Shown here piece by piece: positions 52,864-61,128 of a stretch of 64,000 nucleotides of DNA. This DNA comes from SIG450 sp045658425 (GTDB taxonomy: Bacteria; Bacillota; Clostridia; UMGS1840; HGM11507). The stretch lies in assembly GCA_045658425.1 (NCBI GenBank), contig JAZOVB010000172.1, forward strand, positions 1 to 64,000, written 5' to 3'. Under the pieces are notes generated by a model that was given only the letters and a program-made list of their open reading frames with translations, made no database searches and was not told the origin of the DNA. Position 1 is the first letter of the stretch. Each line of letters opens with the position of its first letter. The translations under genes and the position numbers were made by a program.

Positions 52864-53584
52864 ATTGTGTATAAAGTATCCTTAAATTTTCTATAATCTT
52901 TTTTTCAAGTCTGCATACCTGCACCTGTGAAATTCCAAGAATTTCAGCCACTTTTTGTTGAGTAAATTCTTTAAAAAACCTTAATATGACTATTTGCTTT
53001 TCTCTTTGTTTTAGCGAATTCAAAAGCTCACCTATAACAAGCCTGTCTATCATTTTGTTTTCATCACATCTATTATCTTCAACAATATCTATAAGACTTA
53101 GTTTTTTTTCACCTGTATTTATTGTTTCCTCCAAAGAAAAAACTCTGTCATTGGCATTCAGTGACATTACAACTTCTTCCGCACTCACATTAAGATACTC
53201 TGATATTTCTGTAATTTTCGGATTTCTTCCAAGCTCTTTTTCCAGTTCAGATCTGGCATATCTTACATCCGAATAAAGTTCTTTCAACCTCCTGGATACC
53301 TTTACAGTGCCATCATCTCTTAAAAAACGCTTGATTTCCCCCATAATAAGAGGAACAGCGTATGTAGAAAATTTCACACCATAAGATATATCGAAATTTA
53401 TTAAAGCTTTATAAAGTCCTATAAGCCCCAGTTGCATCAAATCTTCCAAATCAACTCCTCTCCCGGTAAATCTTTTTACCGAAAGATGAACTAATCCTTT
53501 ATTGTTTTCTATAAATTCATCCTGAGCTTTTTTATCCCCTTTTTTTGCTTTTAAAAAAAGCTCACTATCAAATTCTTTTGTCAA
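52862..53584 (-). CDS. sigF: RNA polymerase sigma-F factor
   Basis: A 240-residue forespore sigma factor. Region 2 reads LEDLMQLGLIGLYKALINFD, VKFSTYAVPLIMGEIKRFLR; region 4 reads KQREKQIVILRFFKEFTQQK and VAEILGISQVQVCRLEKKI. The start is set at a TTG: GAGGTG lies exactly 6 nt upstream and TTG overlaps the spoIIAB stop by 4 nt (TTGA). A GTG three codons earlier sits in the ribosome binding site. SpoIIAB holds it inactive until SpoIIAA is dephosphorylated after septation. Confidence 0.96.
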   Translation of the reverse strand: MTKEFDSELFLKAKKGDKKAQDEFIENNKGLVHLSVKRFTGRGVDLEDLMQLGLIGLYKALINFDISYGVKFSTYAVPLIMGEIKRFLRDDGTVKVSRRLKELYSDVRYARSELEKELGRNPKITEISEYLNVSAEEVVMSLNANDRVFSLEETINTGEKKLSLIDIVEDNRCDENKMIDRLVIGELLNSLKQREKQIVILRFFKEFTQQKVAEILGISQVQVCRLEKKIIENLRILYTQ

Positions 53585-54006
53585 GAAAGGCACCTCTTAA
53601 GCACAACAGTAGTCCCCTTTCCCATTTGCGATTCAACCAATACTTCATCCATAAAGGTTTCCATTACCGTAAACCCCATCCCCGAACGCTCATCGGAATT
53701 CCCGGTGGTATAAAGAGGCTGTCTTGCTTTTACAACATCCTCAATTCCGCTTCCCATATCTTTTACTGAGATTTCTACCATTTTATTTTTATAAATTCTT
53801 GTAGTAAGTATTATTATCCCCATGGAATCCTTATACCCATGGACAATAGCATTCGTCACAGCTTCAGATACAGCTGTTTTTATATCACTAAGTTCATTCA
53901 ATGTAGGGTCAAGCTGTGATATAAAAGCAGAAACTGTAACTCGGGCAAAGCTCTCATTTGAAGTTCTGCTTAAAAATTCAATTTTCATTTCATTTAATAT
54001 TTCCAT
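53581..54006 (-). CDS. spoIIAB: Anti-sigma F factor, serine kinase SpoIIAB
   Basis: A 141-residue GHKL kinase. MKIEFLSRTSNESFARVTVS is the usual start; the ATP-binding boxes are AVSEAVTNAIVHGY (N box), VKDMGSGIED (G1) and DERSGMGFTVMETFMD (G2). It binds sigma F and phosphorylates SpoIIAA. The ATG chosen lies 9 nt after AGAAGGG; a slightly longer frame starts directly against that site. Confidence 0.96.
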   Translation of the reverse strand: MEILNEMKIEFLSRTSNESFARVTVSAFISQLDPTLNELSDIKTAVSEAVTNAIVHGYKDSMGIIILTTRIYKNKMVEISVKDMGSGIEDVVKARQPLYTTGNSDERSGMGFTVMETFMDEVLVESQMGKGTTVVLKRCLS

Positions 54007-54020
54007 TACACTCATCCCTT

Positions 54021-54326
54021 CTAAATAAATTCAACATATCTGTCAATTCCCGATATAGTAAGAATTTTCAGTATTTTTTCGTCTTCGACTTTAACTTTTA
54101 CGCACCCGGAAACTGCCTGCATATTTTTAACCCGTCCCATAATAACTGCAATACCGGAACTATCCATAAAGGAAAGATTTGAAAAATCAAAAATCAAAGT
54201 ATTATATATTCCTGTCGCAAGTTTTAAATCAATTGCCTCCCTTAGTTCACCGGCTACATGCTGATCAAGTTCCCCTGATATTTTGGCCGTAAGAATAGTA
54301 TTACTAATTTCAAATTCAAGCATCAT
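54021..54326 (-). CDS. spoIIAA: Anti-anti-sigma factor SpoIIAA
   Basis: A 101-residue STAS protein; the phosphorylated serine is in FMDSSGIAVIMGR (about residue 57). It releases sigma F by binding SpoIIAB when dephosphorylated by SpoIIE. A double ATG lies about 5 nt after AAAGGAC, so the start is one of these two codons; a longer frame would run back through the folC terminator. First gene of spoIIAA-spoIIAB-sigF. Confidence 0.94.
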   Translation of the reverse strand: MMLEFEISNTILTAKISGELDQHVAGELREAIDLKLATGIYNTLIFDFSNLSFMDSSGIAVIMGRVKNMQAVSGCVKVKVEDEKILKILTISGIDRYVEFI

Positions 54327-54341
54327 ATTCGTCCTTTCCAT

Positions 54342-54373
54342 AAAAAAATCTCTTGTATAAGCATACAAGAGAT
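54342..54373 (-). terminator. Terminator of valS-folC
   Basis: An 11-bp stem (ATCTCTTGTAT/ATACAAGAGAT) with loop AAGC and seven T residues on the minus strand, just before spoIIAA. Confidence 0.9.
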
Positions 54374-54412
54374 ATTTCTTTATATATTAATTTTTTCCTT
54401 GAAAGAATCAGG

Positions 54413-55627
54413 TCAAGTTTTGTCAAAAAAGCTCTTTATTTCAGATATCTGGTAAAGTGAACCGCAAAATATATAAGTTTTATCATTATCGGAGGTTTTT
54501 ATTTTATTTATAATACAGCTAAGTTCCTCAGTAGGAACATTATATTTTTCCGATAACATAAAGCGATCATAGCACATTTGGTCATCAAATGAGGTAATGA
54601 TAATATCACCTTGACCTAAGATATTTTTCATAAATCCATCTGCATCTTTTTCTTTATAAACCGAAACAATAAAACATGGATTTTTCAAATTATATCTTCT
54701 GACAGTTTCCACAATAGTTCTTGCCCCCTGTGGATTATGCCCTCCGTCAATAAATACCAAGGGGTTATCAGAAAGCTTTTCAAATCTTCCTTCAAAATAC
54801 ATTTCCAAAAGTCCTGCTTTAATGTATTCATCCTCAACACCAAGTTTTTTACACACCTCAATAGACAGACAGGCATTATAAACCTGATGAATACCATACA
54901 TCTTTATCTGATATTTTTTTCCTCTGTAATTAAATTCAGTTCCCGATAAATCACTGTATAAAATTTCAGGTGTTATTATTGTTGTATATGGAGCATTTTT
55001 TAAAATACATTCATTAATAATAATTTCTTCACATTCGGTAGGATAATATACAAGAGGAACATTTTCCTTTACTATTCCTGCCTTTTCATAAGCAATTTTC
55101 TCTTTAGTATCTCCGAGTATTTTAGTGTGGTCAAGATCAATTGTAGTTATAACGGACAACTCGGGAATAACAATATTTGTACTGTCGTTTCTTCCGCCCA
55201 TTCCCGCTTCAAACACAACATAGTCGCACTTTTCCTCAAAAAACCAAAGAACGGCAATCGCTGTAATAATATCAAACTGTTTAACCTCATAAGGCAACTC
55301 AGCTACAATATCCATTACTTTGCTTCCGATTTTTACCAATTCATCATCAGCAATTTCCCTGCCGTTTATTTTAAATCTTTCATTAAACCGATGGATAAAG
55401 GGCGATGTAAACATACCCGTTTTATACCCTTTTTTCATAAGAACGGAGGAAATATAAGAACAGGTAGAGCCTTTACCGTTAGTTCCTGCTACATGTATAA
55501 ATTTTAGTTTTGTGTGGGGATTATCAACTTTTTTAAAAATTTCTTCCATAACTAAAAGGTTTGGAGTTTTACCAAACCTTTTAATTGAGAATAATTTTTT
55601 CAGAAAATCACTATAAGTTAAATTCAT
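54413..55627 (-). CDS. folC: Folylpolyglutamate/dihydrofolate synthase
   Basis: A 404-residue Mur-ligase-like ATPase adding glutamates to folates. The P-loop is VAGTNGKGSTCSY (about 45-57); TSPFIHRFNERFKING, EAGMGGRNDSTNI, TTIDLDHTKILGDTKEKIA and FIDGGHNPQGAR follow as in FolC. Somewhat short but complete. It abuts valS without a gap; valS-folC is a common Firmicutes pair. Confidence 0.96.
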   Translation of the reverse strand: MNLTYSDFLKKLFSIKRFGKTPNLLVMEEIFKKVDNPHTKLKFIHVAGTNGKGSTCSYISSVLMKKGYKTGMFTSPFIHRFNERFKINGREIADDELVKIGSKVMDIVAELPYEVKQFDIITAIAVLWFFEEKCDYVVFEAGMGGRNDSTNIVIPELSVITTIDLDHTKILGDTKEKIAYEKAGIVKENVPLVYYPTECEEIIINECILKNAPYTTIITPEILYSDLSGTEFNYRGKKYQIKMYGIHQVYNACLSIEVCKKLGVEDEYIKAGLLEMYFEGRFEKLSDNPLVFIDGGHNPQGARTIVETVRRYNLKNPCFIVSVYKEKDADGFMKNILGQGDIIITSFDDQMCYDRFMLSEKYNVPTEELSCIINKIKTSDNDKTYIFCGSLYQISEIKSFFDKT

Positions 55628-58240
55628 TTATTTCAACTTCTCTTCAACCTGTTTAAGCATTTCTTCAAACTTTTCCTTTTTAGCCTTTTCTTCATCAATA
55701 AGCTTTTGCGGTGCTTTATTAACAAAGCCCGGATTGGAAAGTCTTGAATCAACCCTCTTAATTTCACTTAAGATATAATCTCTTTCCTTGGAAAGTCTTT
55801 CTCGTTCTTTCTCAAGGTCAACAAGCTCACCTAAAGGCATAAGAATCTGTGCTCCTTCAACAACTAAGGATACAGCATTTTCAACCTGCAACCCTTTGTC
55901 AGAGGTAACAACAACTTCAGATGCACCGCCTAACTTAACAAAGAAACCTGCGCCTTTATTAAAGGTATCTTCATCATCGGTTATAATAAACATTTTAGCC
56001 TTTTTAGACATAGGAACATTCATTTCCGCTCTCAAATTTCTTAAGGCTCTTATAGCACCAATGATTTTTTCAACTTTTTTCTCATCTTCCTCAAAACTTA
56101 GCTTTTCATTGTATTCAGGCCATTTTGAAATCATAATACTTTCTTCACCTGTAGGAAGTGCCATAAAGATTTCCTCTGTTATAAACGGCATAAACGGATG
56201 AAGAAGCTTTAAAGCACCTGAAAGAACATAAGAAAGAACATTCTGAGCTACTCTTCCGCTTTCTTCCTTAGCATAAAGTCTCATTTTTATCATTTCTATA
56301 TACCAGTCACAAAGAATATCCCAGATAAAGTCATAAAGCTTTGAAACAGCAACGCCAAGTTCAAATTTATCAAGATTATCGGTAACCTCTTTAGCCAGTT
56401 CGTTATATTTTGATAAAATCCATTTATCCTCTATTTCAAGATTTTCAGGAATTTCTATTTTATCAATATCAAGATTCATAAGAGCAAATCTTGAAGCATT
56501 CCATATCTTATTGGCAAAGTTTCTTGAAGCTTCAACTTTCTTAGTTGAAAATCTCATATCATTTCCGGGAGAATTACCGGTTGCCAATGTAAATCTTAAA
56601 GCATCTGCACCGTATTCTTCAATAATCTTAAGAGGATCAATACCATTTCCTAAGGATTTACTCATTTTACGACCAAACTCGTCACGAACCAGCCCGTGAA
56701 TAAATACATATTTAAACGGAATTTTATCCATCTGCTCCATACCGGAGAATATCATTCTTGCCACCCAGAAGAAAATAATATCATATCCTGTTACAAGAAC
56801 ACTTGTAGGATAGAAATATTCAAGGTCTTCAGTCTTTTCAGGCCATCCCAATGTTGAGAAAGGCCATAGTGCAGAACTGAACCAAGTATCTAAAACATCA
56901 TCCTCCTGCTTCATTTTGCCGTTACATTTAGGACAGGTCAAAACATCATCTTTAGATACAACCATTTCGCCACAATCTTCACAGTAATATGCAGGAATTC
57001 TGTGTCCCCACCATAGCTGACGGGAAATACACCAATCATGAACATTTTCCATCCAGTTAAGGTATGTTTTAGAGAATCTGTCAGGAACAAATTCGATTTC
57101 TCGGTTTTTTACAACCTCAATTGCTCTTTCCGCAAGAGGTCCCATTTTAACAAACCATTGTTTTGAAGTAATCGGTTCAACGGTAGTTCCGCATCTGTAA
57201 CACTGCCCTACATTATGTTTATGCGGTTTAACATCAACTAAGAAACCGCCGTCTTCTAAATCCTTAACAATAGCTTTTCTCGCTTCGTAACGGTCAAGAC
57301 CGGCATATTTACCACCTAATTCATTAATGGTAGCATCATCATTCATAACCCTGATTTGCTCAAGATTATGGCGAAGACCAACCTCAAAGTCATTAGGATC
57401 GTGTGCAGGTGTAATTTTAACACAACCTGTACCAAATTCTTTATCAACATATTCATCGGCAATAACAGGAATTTCTCTTCCTACAAGAGGAAGAATAAGA
57501 GTTTTGCCAACTAAATCTTTATATCTTTCATCTTCAGGATGAACTGCAACAGCAGTATCACCAAGTAAGGTTTCAGGTCTTGTGGTAGCAATTTCGATAA
57601 ATCTGTCACTATCCTTAAGATAGTATCTTATATGCCAGAAAAATCCATCTTGCTCTGTATATTCAACCTCTGCGTCCGATAACGCTGTAATACAATGAGG
57701 ACACCAGTTGATAATTCTGTTACCTCTGTATATAAGACCTTTTTCGTAAAGCTTAACAAAAACTTCCTTAACAGCTTTTGAGCAACCCTCATCCATTGTA
57801 AATCTTTCTCTTGTAAAGTCACAGGAGCTTCCAAGCTTCTTTATCTGGTCAAGAATATAGCTTCCGTATTTATTTTTCCAATCCCAGACAAGTTCTAAAA
57901 ACTTCTCTCTTCCAAGGTCATGACGGGTTAGACCCTTTTCTTTTCTTAAATTTTCCTCAACTTTAATCTGAGTAGCTATACCTGCATGGTCGGTACCGGG
58001 AACCCATAATGTAGGATACCCCTGCATTCTTTTGTATCTTACAAGAATATCCTGTAAAGTTTCATCAAGAGCATGTCCCATATGAAGCTGTCCGGTAACA
58101 TTCGGAGGTGGAATAACAATTGTAAAAGGCTCTTTATCCTTGTCAATAACAGGAGTAAAATATCCGTTTTTAAGCCATTTTTCATAAATCTTATCCTCTA
58201 CTTCATTGGGAGAATAATTTTTAGCAATATCCTTTTTCAT
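55628..58240 (-). CDS. valS: Valine-tRNA ligase
   Basis: An 870-residue class Ia synthetase. HIGH-type motif in PPPNVTGQLHMGHAL (about 45-58), editing domain with IATTRPETLLGDTAVAVHPE, two zinc-like CxxC knuckles (CEDCGEM, CPKCNGK), KMSKS in GRKMSKSLGNG (about 530), and the ValS-specific C-terminal coiled coil (about 805-870). No T-box leader is visible; a small membrane-protein gene lies 20 bp upstream instead. Confidence 0.98.
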   Translation of the reverse strand: MKKDIAKNYSPNEVEDKIYEKWLKNGYFTPVIDKDKEPFTIVIPPPNVTGQLHMGHALDETLQDILVRYKRMQGYPTLWVPGTDHAGIATQIKVEENLRKEKGLTRHDLGREKFLELVWDWKNKYGSYILDQIKKLGSSCDFTRERFTMDEGCSKAVKEVFVKLYEKGLIYRGNRIINWCPHCITALSDAEVEYTEQDGFFWHIRYYLKDSDRFIEIATTRPETLLGDTAVAVHPEDERYKDLVGKTLILPLVGREIPVIADEYVDKEFGTGCVKITPAHDPNDFEVGLRHNLEQIRVMNDDATINELGGKYAGLDRYEARKAIVKDLEDGGFLVDVKPHKHNVGQCYRCGTTVEPITSKQWFVKMGPLAERAIEVVKNREIEFVPDRFSKTYLNWMENVHDWCISRQLWWGHRIPAYYCEDCGEMVVSKDDVLTCPKCNGKMKQEDDVLDTWFSSALWPFSTLGWPEKTEDLEYFYPTSVLVTGYDIIFFWVARMIFSGMEQMDKIPFKYVFIHGLVRDEFGRKMSKSLGNGIDPLKIIEEYGADALRFTLATGNSPGNDMRFSTKKVEASRNFANKIWNASRFALMNLDIDKIEIPENLEIEDKWILSKYNELAKEVTDNLDKFELGVAVSKLYDFIWDILCDWYIEMIKMRLYAKEESGRVAQNVLSYVLSGALKLLHPFMPFITEEIFMALPTGEESIMISKWPEYNEKLSFEEDEKKVEKIIGAIRALRNLRAEMNVPMSKKAKMFIITDDEDTFNKGAGFFVKLGGASEVVVTSDKGLQVENAVSLVVEGAQILMPLGELVDLEKERERLSKERDYILSEIKRVDSRLSNPGFVNKAPQKLIDEEKAKKEKFEEMLKQVEEKLK

Positions 58241-58260
58241 AATTTATCTCTCTTTCTATT

Positions 58261-58443
58261 CTAAAATTTCATAAATGCTATTATGCAAGATACCAATACT
58301 ATTACAAAACCAATAATTTTAATAAGCAAAGCGTTTGATTCCGGTGATTTTAAAATTCTCACAGCAGAGCTTATGTATTTTGCAAGATAGGTAATAAGAG
58401 CACCCACAACAAGAACTGCAACTAAAACTATTTTTTCAACCAT
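58261..58443 (-). CDS. Small two-helix membrane protein
   Basis: A 60-residue protein with two hydrophobic helices (about 4-27 and 41-58) joined by a short polar loop (SAVRILKSPESNALL). GGAAG lies upstream of the ATG. It is 20 bp before valS on the same strand and probably cotranscribed. I do not recognise a family; function unknown. Confidence 0.65.
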   Translation of the reverse strand: MVEKIVLVAVLVVGALITYLAKYISSAVRILKSPESNALLIKIIGFVIVLVSCIIAFMKF

Positions 58444-58581
58444 AACAACACTTCCCTATTATATGTTTCATATTATAATACCATTTTTTACAGAAAAAAT
58501 CAATATAAAAAGCAGTTTTTCCTCATAAAAACATTTTTCCTGTAAGACAAGGATATTTTTCAGACGAAACACCTTTCCTGC

Positions 58582-58610
58582 TTGACTTGAAACTTTAAAA
58601 ATATTATAAT
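58582..58610 (+). promoter_or_regulatory. SigmaA promoter of copA
   Basis: TTGACT, 17-nt spacer, TATAAT on the plus strand, 33 nt before the copA start. No clear CsoR or CopY operator could be confirmed by eye. Confidence 0.85.
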
Positions 58611-58643
58611 GTTGTCAGTATATTTTACTTAAGAGGTGAAACT

Positions 58644-61076
58644 ATGGAATTTGATATAAAAGGCATGAGCTGTGCCGCGTGTTCCAAAAGAATTGAAGAT
58701 GCAGTAAATAAAATACCGGCAGTAGAAACCTGCTCGGTTAATCTTATAACAAATTCTATGACTGTATCCGGTAATGTGGAAACCTGCGAAATCATAAAAG
58801 CAGTTGAAAATGCAGGATATGAAGCATCTTTAAAAGGTGAAATTAAAAAAGAAGTTAAAGAATATGATGAGAGCTATGAAATTAAAAAAAGAATTCTGGT
58901 ATCGTTAATTTTTTTAGTACCTCTTATGTACATGTCAATGGGGTATAATATGTTTTCCTGTCCCCTGCCGTATTTTTTAAAAACAAACCCTATTGCAATA
59001 GCTTTAACACAATTTGTTATTTCCTCTGTAATTTTAATGATAAATAAAAAATTCTTTATCAGCGGATTTAAAGGGCTTATTCGAAAAGCTCCCAATATGG
59101 ACACTTTGGTTGCCATTGGTTCCTCCGCTTCTTTTGTTTACAGTACTTGGCAGATTTTCTATATGAGTTCTCTTTATATATCGGGAGATTTCACAACTGC
59201 AAATAAACTTCTTCACAATTTATATTTTGAATCAGCTGCTATGATTCTTGTTTTAATATCCGTCGGAAAAATGCTTGAATCCCGTTCAAAGAAAAAAACA
59301 CTTGATGCAATTAACTCTTTAAATAAGCTTACACCAAAAACCGCAGTAATTATAGAAGACGGAAAAGAAACCACCATACCAATAAGTGATATGAAAAAAG
59401 GTCATATATTCGTTGTAAGGCCGGGAGAAAGTATTCCTGCTGACGGTGTAATAACAGAAGGTTTTACTTCAGTCAATGAATCTGCACTTACCGGAGAAAG
59501 TATCCCGATAGATAAAATTTCAGGAGATTCAGTTTCTCAGGCAACAGTCAATCTTTCAGGATTTATTAAATGTAAAGCTGTAATGGTCGGCGAAGAAACA
59601 CTCTTTTCTCAAATTATTAAAGCTGTTAATGATTCAGCAGGTACTAAAGCCCCAATCGCAAGAGTTGCCGACAAAATATCAGGTATTTTCGTTCCTTTTA
59701 TCCTTGCCATTTCTTTAATAACATTTATAATATGGCTAATACTTGATATGGAATTTTCCTTTGCTTTAACAAGAGCAATATCCGTTCTGGTAATAAGTTG
59801 CCCTTGTGCATTGGGACTTGCAACACCGGTAGCAATCACAGTGGGATGCGGAATGGGTGCAAAAATGGGAATACTTTTTAAAAATGCCCAGGCCCTTGAA
59901 TACACCGGGAAAATTAAAACGGTAGCTTTTGATAAAACAGGCACTCTCACCAAAGGTAAACCTAAAGTCACAGACATTATTACTTTTGATATTGAAGAGG
60001 AAAAGCTTCTTTCTTATGCCTATTCCCTTGAAATAAAAAGTGAACATCCTTATGCAAAAGCCATCTGTATGTATGCAAAGGAAAAAAATACGGGCTTAAT
60101 AAGCTCTGAAAATTTTGAAATGTTACCCGGAAGCGGTGTAAAAGCAACCATAAACAATGAAACTGTATACGGAGGAAGCTTTAAATTCATTTCACAAAAA
60201 ACTGATATTGACAATAATAAAAAAGAACTTGTTTCTGCATTGGCAGATGCAGGAAAAACGCCTCTGTTTTTTATAAAAGAAAATAAACTGTTAGGAATTA
60301 TTGCAGTTCAGGATGAACTAAGACAAGAGAGCATCTGTGCAATAAAGGAACTTAAAAAGTTCGGTATTAAAACAGTTATAATAACAGGCGATAATGAAAA
60401 AACTGCAACGGTAATAAAAAACAAGGTAATGACAGACAGTGTTTATTCAGAAGTTCTTCCCACTAAGAAAGCAGAAATCATCAGAGAGCTTTCAAAAGAT
60501 GGAAAAATTGCTATGGTAGGAGACGGTATAAATGATGCTCCCGCCCTTATGGCAGCCGATGTGGGAATTGCCATAGGAACAGGAACGGATATAGCTATTG
60601 ACTCTTCAGATGTCTTATTAATAAATAACAACCTCACAAATATTATTAAGCTTATAAAACTAAGCAGAAAAACGCTTAAAATTATATACGAAAATCTGTT
60701 TTGGGCATTTATTTATAATATACTTGGAATTCCTCTTGCCGCAGGAGTATTTATTCCTATAACAGGATGGGAATTAACTCCTATGTTCGGAGCAATGGCA
60801 ATGAGTATTTCCAGTGTTACAGTTGTTACAAATGCATTAAGAATATATAATAATAAAAAGGAGAAAAAGAAAATGGAAATCACAATGAAAATTGAAGGTA
60901 TGATGTGTATGCACTGTGAAGCAAGAGTAAAAAAAGTTCTCGAAGCTTATGACGGAGTAACGGAAGCTATCGTAAGCCACGAAAAAAACCTTGCAACCAT
61001 AAAAGCAGATAAGGATATTCCTTTTGAAACGCTTAAAGCCATTGTTGAGAATGAGGGCTATAAGGTAATTGACTAA
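58644..61076 (+). CDS. copA: Copper-translocating P1B-type ATPase with C-terminal CopZ-like domain
   Basis: An 810-residue Cu(I) exporter. An N-terminal HMA domain (GMSCAACSKR, about 6-16) is followed by eight helices, the actuator motif LTGES (about 283), the transport motif CPCALG (about 386), DKTGTLT (about 432), the HP motif SEHPYAKA and GDGINDAPAL. After the last helix a Lys/Glu linker (NNKKEKKK) leads to a second HMA domain (744-810, GMMCMHCEAR). An HMA domain after the ATPase core is unusual and looks like a fused copZ. Ribosome binding site GAGGTG precedes the ATG. Confidence 0.96.
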   Translation: MEFDIKGMSCAACSKRIEDAVNKIPAVETCSVNLITNSMTVSGNVETCEIIKAVENAGYEASLKGEIKKEVKEYDESYEIKKRILVSLIFLVPLMYMSMGYNMFSCPLPYFLKTNPIAIALTQFVISSVILMINKKFFISGFKGLIRKAPNMDTLVAIGSSASFVYSTWQIFYMSSLYISGDFTTANKLLHNLYFESAAMILVLISVGKMLESRSKKKTLDAINSLNKLTPKTAVIIEDGKETTIPISDMKKGHIFVVRPGESIPADGVITEGFTSVNESALTGESIPIDKISGDSVSQATVNLSGFIKCKAVMVGEETLFSQIIKAVNDSAGTKAPIARVADKISGIFVPFILAISLITFIIWLILDMEFSFALTRAISVLVISCPCALGLATPVAITVGCGMGAKMGILFKNAQALEYTGKIKTVAFDKTGTLTKGKPKVTDIITFDIEEEKLLSYAYSLEIKSEHPYAKAICMYAKEKNTGLISSENFEMLPGSGVKATINNETVYGGSFKFISQKTDIDNNKKELVSALADAGKTPLFFIKENKLLGIIAVQDELRQESICAIKELKKFGIKTVIITGDNEKTATVIKNKVMTDSVYSEVLPTKKAEIIRELSKDGKIAMVGDGINDAPALMAADVGIAIGTGTDIAIDSSDVLLINNNLTNIIKLIKLSRKTLKIIYENLFWAFIYNILGIPLAAGVFIPITGWELTPMFGAMAMSISSVTVVTNALRIYNNKKEKKKMEITMKIEGMMCMHCEARVKKVLEAYDGVTEAIVSHEKNLATIKADKDIPFETLKAIVENEGYKVID
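60858..60875 (+). promoter_or_regulatory. Internal ribosome binding site and ATG for a CopZ-like product
   Basis: In the copA linker an AAGGAG is followed after 9 nt by an in-frame ATG (codon 744). Translation from it would give a 67-residue free HMA protein beginning MEITMKIEGMMCMHC, the size of CopZ. Whether it is used is inference. Confidence 0.6.
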
Positions 61077-61087
61077 TATTTTTACAA

Positions 61088-61118
61088 AATATGCACCCTG
61101 AAAAACAGGGTGCATATT
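61088..61118. terminator. Stem-loop between copA and the ROK-like gene
   Basis: A 13-bp stem (AATATGCACCCTG/CAGGGTGCATATT) with an AAAAA loop between convergent genes. T tracts are modest on both sides. Confidence 0.75.
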
Positions 61119-61128
61119 ACATTTTAAA

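Noticed and set aside
54376..54402. Possible sigmaH promoter for spoIIA (AGGAAAA then AAAGAAAT on the minus strand)
   Set aside because: The spacing and -10 match are poor, and a transcript from it would have to pass the folC terminator hairpin before spoIIAA.
58444..58643. Search for a T-box leader in front of the valS operon
   Set aside because: No specifier stem or T-box sequence is visible, and the first gene of the run is a small membrane protein with an ordinary short leader.
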